A stretch of DNA of 41,808 nt from a virus, in IMG/VR virus record IMGVR_UViG_3300008339_000131, positions 1 to 41,808 of that record. One strand, written 5' to 3'. The translations under genes and the position numbers were made by a program. The notes below the pieces were generated by a model. It searched no databases. It had not been told where the DNA came from and was given only the letters and a program-made list of their open reading frames with translations. This document shows, in pieces, positions 6,479 to 13,529 of the stretch. The stretch's first letter is position 1; every line of letters begins with the position of its first letter.

Positions 6479-7396
6479 ATGACTATTAATTTCGAAGCAC
6501 TTAAACAAAATCGTAAGTCTAACTTTGACAAACTCACATCCGAGCTCAACAAGCTCAATTCTACAGTTCCCCAAGACAATACCAACGACGACCGCTACTG
6601 GAAGCCAGACGTTGACAAAGCCGGAAACGGTTATGCGATCATTCGTTTCCTTCCCGCCCCAGCTGGTGAAGACATGCCGTTCGTACGCATTTGGGATCAT
6701 GGGTTCCAAGGTCCTGGTGGTTGGTATATCGAGAAGAGTCTAACTACTTTCAATAAGCCAGATCCTGTTTCAGAAATGAATACAAAGCTCTGGAACTCTG
6801 GTATCGAGTCAAACAAAGATCTCGTTCGTAAGCAGAAGCGTCGTCTCTCTTACTTCTCTAATATCCTTGTTGTCAATGATCCTACCCGTCCTGAAAACAA
6901 CGGTAAGGTATTTTTGTTCAAATATGGTAAGAAGATCTTTGATAAGCTTAATGAAGCAATGCATCCACAATTTGCTGATGAGAAGGCAATTAACCCATTT
7001 GACTTCTGGGATGGTGCTAACTTCAAGCTCAAGATTCGTCAGGTAGAAGGCTATCGTAACTACGATAAGTCAGAGTTTGAATCACCTGCACCTATTGCTG
7101 GTGACGATGAACAGATCAAAGCTATCTGGTCTAAAGAACATTCACTTCAAGAACTTCTTGATCCTAAGCACTTTAAGTCATATGAAGAACTTAAGATGCG
7201 TTTGGAAAAAGCTCTCGGTGTTGCTGGTGACTCAGCTCAACGCATGGCACCTGCTATCGATGAAGATGAAGCATTCCCGACACCACAACGTGCAGCTCCT
7301 GCACCTGCAATTCCAGCAGCTAAGCAAGAGTCTTCAGCACCTTGGGATGAGGATGATGATGATTTGAGTTTCTTTAAGAAGCTTGCTAACGATTAA
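6479..7396 (+). CDS. 32: Single-stranded DNA-binding protein gp32
   Basis: The 305-residue protein follows T4 gp32: a basic N-terminal cooperativity region (KQNRKSN at 9-15), a core with HGFQGPGGWYIE, and an acidic tail ending DEDDDDLSFFKKLAND that should bind gp59, polymerase and other partners. It coats single-stranded DNA in replication and recombination. There is no cysteine in the protein, so the zinc-binding Cys/His cluster of T4 gp32 is absent. An alanine/proline-rich linker precedes the tail. Codon use is richer in C-ending codons than its neighbours, as expected for a very abundant protein. It has its own promoter and a good ribosome-binding site, and overlaps the convergent tape-measure gene by 4 bases. 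Confidence 0.92.
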   Translation: MTINFEALKQNRKSNFDKLTSELNKLNSTVPQDNTNDDRYWKPDVDKAGNGYAIIRFLPAPAGEDMPFVRIWDHGFQGPGGWYIEKSLTTFNKPDPVSEMNTKLWNSGIESNKDLVRKQKRRLSYFSNILVVNDPTRPENNGKVFLFKYGKKIFDKLNEAMHPQFADEKAINPFDFWDGANFKLKIRQVEGYRNYDKSEFESPAPIAGDDEQIKAIWSKEHSLQELLDPKHFKSYEELKMRLEKALGVAGDSAQRMAPAIDEDEAFPTPQRAAPAPAIPAAKQESSAPWDEDDDDLSFFKKLAND

Positions 7397-7408
7397 TAAT
7401 AGTTAGCA
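7384..7408. terminator. Weak inverted repeat at convergent gene ends
   Basis: TGCTAAC (7384-7390) pairs with GTTAGCA (7402-7408) across an 11-base loop that holds both stop codons of the convergent gp32 and tape-measure genes. A hairpin could form on either strand. Neither side has a clear T-run, so it may act in RNA end protection rather than intrinsic termination. Confidence 0.3.
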
Positions 7409-9417
7409 CCAAAGCCATATAATGATTGATCCATAAGAGATGGTGCAGGGGCGGTCGATACTGCCCCTGAACTTATTCTAGGAGGTGTGCTAGGTTCTCT
7501 TGAACTATTCATTGTACCTGAGCCAGGTAATACTACTACTTGAGGTGGCCCAGCAGCCGCCATTGCAGCAAATCCAGATTGAGCTACCATAGCAAGATTT
7601 TTAGTATTCACAGTAGGTTTAAAAGTAGTAATAGCTTCGGTAGTTGTACTAGTAACACCTTCACCCATATCAATAGGTACTTCTCTATATGAAGTTTGAG
7701 CTGTCAGGGGTACAGAAGGACCAGCAGCAGCCATAGCAGAGAAACTAGATTGTGGTGTAGCACCTGCAGTGGCAGCAGTTGCCTGTGATTTAAATCCTTC
7801 GAACGGATTAGATAACCCTATTTTTTCAAATAACTTACCTTTTTCATATAAGAAATTACCTATAGTATCTGTAATACCAGCAAACATATTTTTAATTTTA
7901 TCTACCACTTCACCTAGCTTTTCAGAAATATAACCACCAACATTGAAATCTAATACATCAAATACTTTTTGAAGATTGTCTTGACCTACAAAATTAATTA
8001 TTTTATTTTTTATCTCTTCAAATTTTTCAGTTAGTAGAGCACTTAATGAGAAACTTTCCCACCAAGCTATAATCTCATCTTTAGCATTGCTAAATTTATT
8101 TACAATACTATCTTTTAAACCAACTGCCCAATCAATTAATTTTTGACCAACATCAAATGCAGTATTAATCCATCCACTTACAGTATCTTTTGCAGCATAA
8201 AAAGCATTTACCACATAATCAGTTATAGCTTGTACAGCATTTACATAAGTGGTACCAATATCTACAGTATCTAAAAAATCATTTATAGATTTAGCTACAC
8301 TTTCTAAACCGAAAAAATCTAAAATATCAGCTACTAGTCTACCAGCGCCAGTGATTAAAGTATCAGATATAGTACCTATTAATCTTACAAAAGCATCTAA
8401 GAATTTACCTTTAGAAAGATCATCAAATACTTTGCTTAAATTACCAAATATCTCTGACCAGTCTTTCTGTTCTAGTGATGTAAAAATAGCAACTAATGCA
8501 GCTATTGGTAGTGCTACAGTAGTAGAGAATCTTAATAGACCTTTAAAAATATTACTTAAACCAGTAAGTAAAGGTGTAAATACTTTAGTAATTGAACCAA
8601 TATTTGGTAACAAACTACCGATAGAAGGAAGAAGACCGCTCAATGCACTTAGTATACCACCTTTACCATCAGCAGTAGGAACAGCAGTAACACCTTCTCC
8701 TCTCGGTGCTCTTTGTGCTCTCTTTTCTCTGTCTTCTTCTATTCTTGCTCTTGCAGCTTGAGATTGACCTGCAATTAGATCTTGTAAATATTCATTTGTA
8801 TTAACTATACTATTATTAATATTATCTAATTTTACTTCTAAGAGTTTAAACCCGATAATAAGAGGTGCAATATCTATACCTACAGGTGGTCGAGAATCTG
8901 GTTTACTATCTCTTCTACCACCACTAAAAAGAGGACTCAAAGCAATAAGACTTCCTAAACCAGCAGCCTGTAATGTGTTAGCTGCAACTGCTCTTGGTGC
9001 TAAGTTTCTTAATCCTGTACTACCAGTTATACTAGATGTAACAGTGCGTGCAATATTTCTAGCTGTACCTGATACTACACCTTCTATACGGTCAGCACCT
9101 GGGAGTCTTCTAGTAACATTTTCTAATCGATTTTGCTTTTCTACTCTCTTTTGCTTATCTCTAGCAGCAGTAGTAGATGCAGTTGATGCTTTCTTAGTTT
9201 CTTTTACTTCATCTAGAGTTTGTTTTGCAGCTTGTTTTTCTGCATCTCTGATAGCTTTTTGTTCTTTTCTTTTTTCTGCAGCAGCTGCCTTCTTCTCTGC
9301 AGCTAATTTTGTTTCTTCTGCTAATGCTTCTTCATAGGCTTTTTTCAAAGCTGGATTACTAGCAACCTGTTCAGGTGTAAAATCACTGGTAGAAAACTGC
9401 CTAGATTTTTTAGCCAT
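7393..9417 (-). CDS. 29: Tail tape-measure protein, gp29-like
   Basis: The 674-residue protein starts with a long Lys/Ala/Glu-rich coiled-coil region (about 15-95). A Gly/Leu-rich hydrophobic section lies around 260-315, with ALPIAALVAIF, then amphipathic helices, then a low-complexity C terminus. That composition fits a tape-measure protein, which sets tail length. It lies immediately downstream of the frameshifting chaperone pair, the conserved place for the tape measure in long-tailed phages. T4 gp29 is 590 residues. The C-terminal tail has two near copies of SxFxAMAAAGP. The start ATG overlaps the upstream TAA as TAATG. The call rests mainly on composition and position. Confidence 0.7.
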   Translation of the reverse strand: MAKKSRQFSTSDFTPEQVASNPALKKAYEEALAEETKLAAEKKAAAAEKRKEQKAIRDAEKQAAKQTLDEVKETKKASTASTTAARDKQKRVEKQNRLENVTRRLPGADRIEGVVSGTARNIARTVTSSITGSTGLRNLAPRAVAANTLQAAGLGSLIALSPLFSGGRRDSKPDSRPPVGIDIAPLIIGFKLLEVKLDNINNSIVNTNEYLQDLIAGQSQAARARIEEDREKRAQRAPRGEGVTAVPTADGKGGILSALSGLLPSIGSLLPNIGSITKVFTPLLTGLSNIFKGLLRFSTTVALPIAALVAIFTSLEQKDWSEIFGNLSKVFDDLSKGKFLDAFVRLIGTISDTLITGAGRLVADILDFFGLESVAKSINDFLDTVDIGTTYVNAVQAITDYVVNAFYAAKDTVSGWINTAFDVGQKLIDWAVGLKDSIVNKFSNAKDEIIAWWESFSLSALLTEKFEEIKNKIINFVGQDNLQKVFDVLDFNVGGYISEKLGEVVDKIKNMFAGITDTIGNFLYEKGKLFEKIGLSNPFEGFKSQATAATAGATPQSSFSAMAAAGPSVPLTAQTSYREVPIDMGEGVTSTTTEAITTFKPTVNTKNLAMVAQSGFAAMAAAGPPQVVVLPGSGTMNSSREPSTPPRISSGAVSTAPAPSLMDQSLYGFGANYY

Positions 9418-9596
9418 TACTTTTTAGCACTCTCTTCTTCTAATTTTTTAAGATGATTTAAAAGCAAATCTACAAATAAATCTCTCTCGTAAGGATACAT
9501 TTCGTATACCTCTGTTAAACTATATTTATGGTGCTGTACTAGTGAAAAGAGTGTTTGATAATAGACCGCGATATTAGAATATCCGGTCGTTACGAA
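9417..9596 (-). CDS. gp51-like extension made by -1 frameshift from gp26
   Basis: A 59-codon open frame (TTC at 9596-9594 to the stop at 9419-9417) encodes VTTGYSNIAVYYQTLFSLV, then HHKYSLTEVYEMYPYERD and an acidic/basic helical end. It has no ATG, GTG or TTG before its middle, so independent initiation is unlikely. The frame is -1 relative to gp26 and begins at the slippery run, giving a predicted gp26 fusion of about 287 residues. Stop-to-start overlap with the tape measure follows. By analogy with lambda gpG/gpGT the fusion would be a tail-assembly chaperone that binds the tape measure (inference). I recall a similar sequence in cyanophage gp51 entries. Confidence 0.75.
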   Translation of the reverse strand, partial: FVTTGYSNIAVYYQTLFSLVQHHKYSLTEVYEMYPYERDLFVDLLLNHLKKLEEESAKK

Positions 9597-9602
9597 AAAA
9601 AA
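9564..9602 (-). promoter_or_regulatory. Programmed -1 ribosomal frameshift signal
   Basis: On the minus strand the 3' end of gp26 reads AGT TTT TTT TCG TAA. T TTT TTT (9602-9596) is a perfect X-XXY-YYZ slippery heptamer inside eight Ts. Seven bases later a hairpin begins: GACCG-GATAT (9588-9579), loop TCTA, ATATC (9574-9570), a bulged G and CGGTC (9568-9564), ten pairs in all. The zero-frame TAA lies in the spacer. Heptamer, spacer length and stem are all textbook, and the frame reached is the one with the gp51-like extension. Confidence 0.82.
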
Positions 9603-10279
9603 CTGTTGAGACCCTTCAATAAGATATCTTTAGTTTCACCCTTAGAATTTTTCAGTGATACAGTATGCTCTACAGATGGCATAGTATCAAAAAACTCCTT
9701 AATTTTTAGTAGTGCATCCATAGGTAAGCTATCCATAAATTCTTGCAGTTCTTTTTCAGTGAAATCATTATATACAGTTTCTTTATCATAGATCTTATCG
9801 ACGCATTTAAAGAGAACATTAAAAATAGCTTCTTCTTTATCTGCGCTAGATTCTACTGCTATAATTTCATCAAGTGTTGGGTATCTCATTAATACACCAA
9901 TATCTTCATGAACGTTAAATTTATTCTTATGATCTGGGTTATACTTAACTTGCACTTCTTCTAAATTTACTTTAAACTTAACTGGCACTTCTTCATCTTT
10001 ATATTCTAATTCTACTACCTCACCTACTGATTTAGCACGCAGTCTTAAGAAAATAAATTCAATATCAAACGTAGCAAGTTTATCAACATCTACTGGCTCA
10101 ATAATACAATTTTGAATAATCTGTTTAATAGTAGATACTATATCGTCAGACTTTTCTGAAGCACGGGCCATAAGAAGTAATTTTTCTTCTTGTACTGTAA
10201 ACGGTCTAAAGTTTACTTGCTTCTTTGTAGAAGGGATAGTTATAGTATATGTTGGGTGTTTAATCTTTGGTAATGCCAT
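9590..10279 (-). CDS. 26: Baseplate hub / tail assembly chaperone gp26-like
   Basis: The 229-residue protein begins MALPKIKHPTYTITIPSTKK and has an N-terminal beta-rich region with FRPFTVQEEKLLLMA, as I recall for gp26 of cyanophages. T4 gp26 is about 208 residues and is needed for baseplate hub assembly. I recall that it is missing from the finished baseplate structure, which fits a chaperone. A fraction of ribosomes should shift to -1 near its end and add 59 residues. It lies 17 bases downstream of the tail-tube-fold gene and just before the tape measure. Confidence 0.75.
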   Translation of the reverse strand: MALPKIKHPTYTITIPSTKKQVNFRPFTVQEEKLLLMARASEKSDDIVSTIKQIIQNCIIEPVDVDKLATFDIEFIFLRLRAKSVGEVVELEYKDEEVPVKFKVNLEEVQVKYNPDHKNKFNVHEDIGVLMRYPTLDEIIAVESSADKEEAIFNVLFKCVDKIYDKETVYNDFTEKELQEFMDSLPMDALLKIKEFFDTMPSVEHTVSLKNSKGETKDILLKGLNSFFS

Positions 10280-10295
10280 ATCAAATAATCCTCAA

Positions 10296-11036
10296 TTAAA
10301 AAAGTGGTATTGCACTTGCAAATAAATTCGTCTGTCTTTGTACAAGAAGTGGTGATGTGATATTTAATATTTCTCGTACTCCACCGAGAAATCCATCAAC
10401 TCTTGGTTGAAAATTACCTAGCGAATTAGCTCTCGAATATGAATTGTAGTTTACATTGCCTTGATCTAATGTCTCTGAAAACCAGTATGTATAAGTAAAA
10501 CTAACTGGAACTTTTACAAGAGTGCTATCTTGGTTCCAATCCATTGCTATATCACCTATAGCAATAGGGTATGCTTCAACTAATGTATAACTAATAATGT
10601 TCATACCAGAATCATCAAAATGATATATCTCTACGTTACCGTAATATTCTTGAGGGTAGGCAAACGTATTGTTGAAAAGATTTTTAGCTGTAGCGTTAGG
10701 GTTAGTATTTTCGTTAAAGTTATAAACAGATTGCATCCATTGATGAAAGAATTTAAGAACTCTACCATCTGAGTCATTAAAGAAAGATAGCGGGACATCA
10801 GTAAAGACTGAACCATAAGGGCGTTTTTCTATGTTACCATAACCAGCCATTTTAATTTCATCAGTTTGCCATGATAGACCTGGTAGGTTAGTACTATCAC
10901 ATAAAAATTCTAAATATCTACCTCCAAGCCCGAATAACGAACGAGGTGGTATAATACGTACTAAGAATTTAGAAGATTTAGTTAAACCTCCTAAACCGCT
11001 TATAACCCCCAGCATGTCATCTACATTAAAGGCCAT
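10296..11036 (-). CDS. Tail-tube-fold protein, gp54-like tube initiator
   Basis: The 246-residue protein shows a tube-fold pattern shared by gp19, gp48 and gp54: an early FLVRIIPP strand, LEFLCDSTNLPGLSW, GYGNIEKRPYG near residue 65 and a FFNDSDGRVLKFFHQWMQ segment. Such proteins cap the baseplate or start tube polymerisation. Its place in an operon with gp26 and the tape measure favours gp54, the tube initiator (320 residues in T4). A second tube protein cannot be excluded from sequence alone. It overlaps the upstream gene by 11 bases. Confidence 0.65.
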   Translation of the reverse strand: MAFNVDDMLGVISGLGGLTKSSKFLVRIIPPRSLFGLGGRYLEFLCDSTNLPGLSWQTDEIKMAGYGNIEKRPYGSVFTDVPLSFFNDSDGRVLKFFHQWMQSVYNFNENTNPNATAKNLFNNTFAYPQEYYGNVEIYHFDDSGMNIISYTLVEAYPIAIGDIAMDWNQDSTLVKVPVSFTYTYWFSETLDQGNVNYNSYSRANSLGNFQPRVDGFLGGVREILNITSPLLVQRQTNLFASAIPLF

Positions 11037-11631
11037 TTATAATCTTTCTCGTACTTTTAAACACATCATTTTTAGTTTTCTTATCAAATCTTTCAAGAGG
11101 TAAAAATAATGCTATGTCCCATTCGTTGGCAGGTATTAAAAGAAATCTACTTTGTACATGACTATAAAGATATCTCTTAACACAAGGTTTAAAATATTTA
11201 TAACGAGCAGCAGAATTAAGTAGTTGGTAGGAAATTCTTAATCTGGTAGTATCATTATATTTTTGATTGCTTACCATATCATATAGAAAATCCATTAATC
11301 GTGCTCTATAGATGTGTGGTAAATAGTGAAGATTCATTCCTAAAAAACTATCACCTTGATCTTCGAAAGGAAACACTAGAGGATATCTATCATAAAAAGG
11401 TAGTGATTCTTTATATTTTGGATCATATTGAAATAGATACATAAACCCAGGTCTTATATTAGCTTTAGTGTAATTTGGGTTCTGCCTTATAAGAGTCTCA
11501 ATTCTCACACTTCTGATTTCTCGTGCTTTTTCTCTATACCAATCTCTTGCTTCTACAGAACCTGGTTTAATAATACCAGTTGTAGTTGCATTAGTTCTAC
11601 CTTGATTGAGAATATCAGTAAAGATTGGCAT
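11026..11631 (-). CDS. 2: DNA end protector gp2-like
   Basis: The 201-residue protein has conserved-looking blocks RPGFMYLFQYDPK, PFYDRYPLVFPF, MNLHYLPHIYRARLMD and KPCVKRYLYSHVQSRF. I recall these from marine T4-like proteins annotated as gp2, which in T4 enters the head with DNA, shields the ends from RecBCD and helps tail joining. The T4 protein is 274 residues, and genes 4 and 2 are neighbours there too, which supports the call. It overlaps gp4 by one base and the next gene by 11. Identity is from memory and context; treat as tentative. Confidence 0.5.
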   Translation of the reverse strand: MPIFTDILNQGRTNATTTGIIKPGSVEARDWYREKAREIRSVRIETLIRQNPNYTKANIRPGFMYLFQYDPKYKESLPFYDRYPLVFPFEDQGDSFLGMNLHYLPHIYRARLMDFLYDMVSNQKYNDTTRLRISYQLLNSAARYKYFKPCVKRYLYSHVQSRFLLIPANEWDIALFLPLERFDKKTKNDVFKSTRKIINGL

Positions 11632-12074
11632 TATACTTTATCTAATCCTAGATCTTTTTCAGTTAAAATTTTAAACTGCCACTTTTTATCAAGACAGAAT
11701 TGTTCTGCAGCTCTCCATTTTGCAGAATTAATACCGTAGGTTTTTACTTCGTTGATATATCTACGTGTAATCTTATCTTGCCTTACTGGCTCTTTTACTT
11801 GTTTGTACGGTTTTATTTCTACTAACATAGTATTTATTGCACCAGTTTTATCTTTCATTTTTACCCAAAAATCAGGAAAGTATCTATGAATTCTATTATC
11901 AATAGGACTTACATAAGGTATCGTTATCTCTTCTGATGCCCATTGTAATATAGAAGGGTGTGTATCTAAGTGTCTCATAAATCTTAATTCCCACAAACTT
12001 CTATAGATTATATTTGTAGGGTTACCCTTATACTTTTCCGGATTCTTAGGTCTAAATTTGCCTTTATACGCCAT
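11631..12074 (-). CDS. 4: Head completion protein gp4, PD-(D/E)XK fold
   Basis: This 147-residue protein has the length of T4 gp4 (150). It carries a nuclease-like set: Glu29 in LWELRFMRHLD, Asp68 in HRYFPDFWVK and Glu86-x-Lys88 in LVEIKPYKQ. gp4 finishes the head portal after DNA packaging so tails can attach; the nuclease fold may trim DNA. It is the first gene of the leftward operon, preceded by a late-promoter box giving a leader of about 24 bases. Confidence 0.8.
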   Translation of the reverse strand: MAYKGKFRPKNPEKYKGNPTNIIYRSLWELRFMRHLDTHPSILQWASEEITIPYVSPIDNRIHRYFPDFWVKMKDKTGAINTMLVEIKPYKQVKEPVRQDKITRRYINEVKTYGINSAKWRAAEQFCLDKKWQFKILTEKDLGLDKV

Positions 12075-12088
12075 GTTTAAAATACTAC

Positions 12089-12096
12089 CATAAATA
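12089..12096 (+). promoter_or_regulatory. Late promoter for the rightward baseplate operon
   Basis: CATAAATA is a common one-base variant of the T4-type late box. The predicted start is about 12102, leaving a leader of 19 bases with AGGGG at 12111-12115 as ribosome-binding site before the ATG at 12121. The same CATAAATA variant precedes the genes at 35874 and 40052. Confidence 0.6.
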
Positions 12097-12103
12097 ATAA
12101 GAA

Positions 12104-12112
12104 TATTTATAG
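12104..12112 (-). promoter_or_regulatory. Late promoter for the leftward gp4 operon
   Basis: Reading leftward the box is CTATAAATA. The predicted first base is about 12098, giving a 24-base leader before the gp4 ATG at 12074. It faces another box at 12089-12096 for the rightward operon, so each box lies inside the other transcript's leader. Confidence 0.65.
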
Positions 12113-12120
12113 GGGTAAAA

Positions 12121-12966
12121 ATGCCTGATACAAGAGCTGATAACTATCAAAAATTTGGTTTTCCAGAAGAAGTACCAGAGTTCTACACTGTTCTAGTTTT
12201 GAAAGAATATAGTAGACCGAGACCAGGTACTGCTGCAAAAACATCTGCAAAAACTATTATTAGACTGCCTATACCTCAAGGTATAACTGATTCTTTTAAT
12301 ATGGATGTAAGTGGTGAGAAGATGGAACTTCTTGGTAATGCACCATCTGAAGTTATGACAGCAGGTGCTACTCAGATGGAACGTTATAAAGCCATGGCAG
12401 ATACAGGTAACTTTGGTGTAGATCAGATCAAAGAAATTGCAGGTTATGCTGCAGCATTAGCACCTGGTATATCAGATACTGGCATTGGTAAATTTTCACA
12501 ATCACAATTTGGAGTTGTTCGTAACCCTCATTTAACTACAATATTTGACGGTGTTAAATTAAAAAATTATAATTTTACTTGGAAAATGTCAGCTAAGTCT
12601 GAAAGAGAAGCAAACAGAATGCAGAGTATGATCACTCTAATAAAAGGTCTTATGCACCCTAAAATAATTGCAGGTGGGTTTGCATTAGAGTATCCCTATC
12701 TTGCCACTTTAGATTTTATTACTGGTGCTAGTAAAGTAAATATGCCTAATGTAAGAGACTCTTTTATTACAAGATTAGATGTTAACAGTGCAGGTTCAGG
12801 AGCACCAGCATTCTTTAGAGATGGTAATCCTGTTTCAGTAGAATTTACTCTAGGGTTTCAAGAAATTGATATTCTTACTAGAGATAATTTTATAGCAACT
12901 AGTGGAACATCAGCAGCACAAGCTGGTCTAAATTCTCTAAGAACTAGTGGTCCTGGAGAAAGATAA
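12121..12966 (+). CDS. 48: Baseplate tail-tube cap gp48-like
   Basis: The 281-residue protein contains NPHLTTIFDGVKLKNYNFTW followed by a Lys/Arg-rich helix with SEREANRMQSMITLIK, and late strands with PVSVEFTLGFQEID. This matches the tube-fold cap protein gp48 as I remember it from cyanophages (364 residues in T4). gp48 sits on the gp27/gp5 hub and is extended by gp54. It opens the rightward baseplate operon, with its own late promoter and a good ribosome-binding site. Exchange of identity with gp54 is possible, as both share the fold. Confidence 0.65.
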   Translation: MPDTRADNYQKFGFPEEVPEFYTVLVLKEYSRPRPGTAAKTSAKTIIRLPIPQGITDSFNMDVSGEKMELLGNAPSEVMTAGATQMERYKAMADTGNFGVDQIKEIAGYAAALAPGISDTGIGKFSQSQFGVVRNPHLTTIFDGVKLKNYNFTWKMSAKSEREANRMQSMITLIKGLMHPKIIAGGFALEYPYLATLDFITGASKVNMPNVRDSFITRLDVNSAGSGAPAFFRDGNPVSVEFTLGFQEIDILTRDNFIATSGTSAAQAGLNSLRTSGPGER

Positions 12967-13529
12967 TGTCACTATTTAACTATTATCCTTATATTAATTA
13001 CGATAATATAAAAGCAACTCATCTACTAGTAGAGACAGAAGTTGTACAAAAGTTTCTTAGTGATTATAATACATTTTTTAAATATACTTTAAGAGAAGGT
13101 GACCGTGCAGATATTATTGCTTATGATGTGTATGGTGACTCTTCTTTAGATTGGTTAATTTATATGGTTAATAGAGTTGTCGATCCATACAAAGATTGGT
13201 TAATGGATGATAAACAGTTTAAAGCATATATGGAAGCAAAATATAATACAACAGCAGAGAAACTTAACTCTACAAATATAACTACTTCTATTGCTTACTA
13301 TTATTATGAAGGTTTAAATTCTGATTCACAAGCAGATATTAACTCTTATAATTACAAAATGACTCATGAGACATATACTAAGTTAGGAAACCCTGCGGGT
13401 TGGACTCCAGTTAGTGTATGGGAATATGAGTATAACAAGAATGAAGAGAAGAGAGAAATTAATCTTCTTAAACCTGCCTTCATTACTGATTTTAAACAAC
13501 AACTAAAAGATCTTTTAAATAATGGCTAA
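12966..13529 (+). CDS. 53: Baseplate wedge protein gp53
   Basis: The 187-residue protein opens with FNYYPYINYDN and contains YDVYGDSSLDWLIYMVNRVVDPYKDW, a pattern of gp53 in T4-like phages (196 residues in T4). The C-terminal half, with WTPVSVWEYEYNKNEEKR and INLLKPAF, resembles the LysM-like wedge-binding end. gp53 joins the wedges to each other and to the hub. The gene overlaps gp48 by one base and the next gene by 8. Confidence 0.82.
   Translation: MSLFNYYPYINYDNIKATHLLVETEVVQKFLSDYNTFFKYTLREGDRADIIAYDVYGDSSLDWLIYMVNRVVDPYKDWLMDDKQFKAYMEAKYNTTAEKLNSTNITTSIAYYYYEGLNSDSQADINSYNYKMTHETYTKLGNPAGWTPVSVWEYEYNKNEEKREINLLKPAFITDFKQQLKDLLNNG

Noticed and set aside
7077-7367. Plus-strand ORF of 96 codons inside gp32
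   Set aside because: It is an out-of-frame shadow rich in His/Leu/Met; gp32 accounts for the region.
8249-9337. Plus-strand ORFs opposite the tape-measure gene
   Set aside because: Low-complexity Ser/Ala/Phe translations are shadows of the Lys/Ala-rich minus-strand gene.
9523-9530. CATAAATA on the minus strand upstream of the tape measure
   Set aside because: It lies inside the gp51-like frame encoding HHKY and is explained by that coding sequence. A promoter there is possible but not supported.
11195-11203. TTATAAATA on the minus strand inside the gp2-like gene
   Set aside because: It encodes RYKYF in frame and is about 160 bases from the next start. Kept out as probable chance in AT-rich codons.
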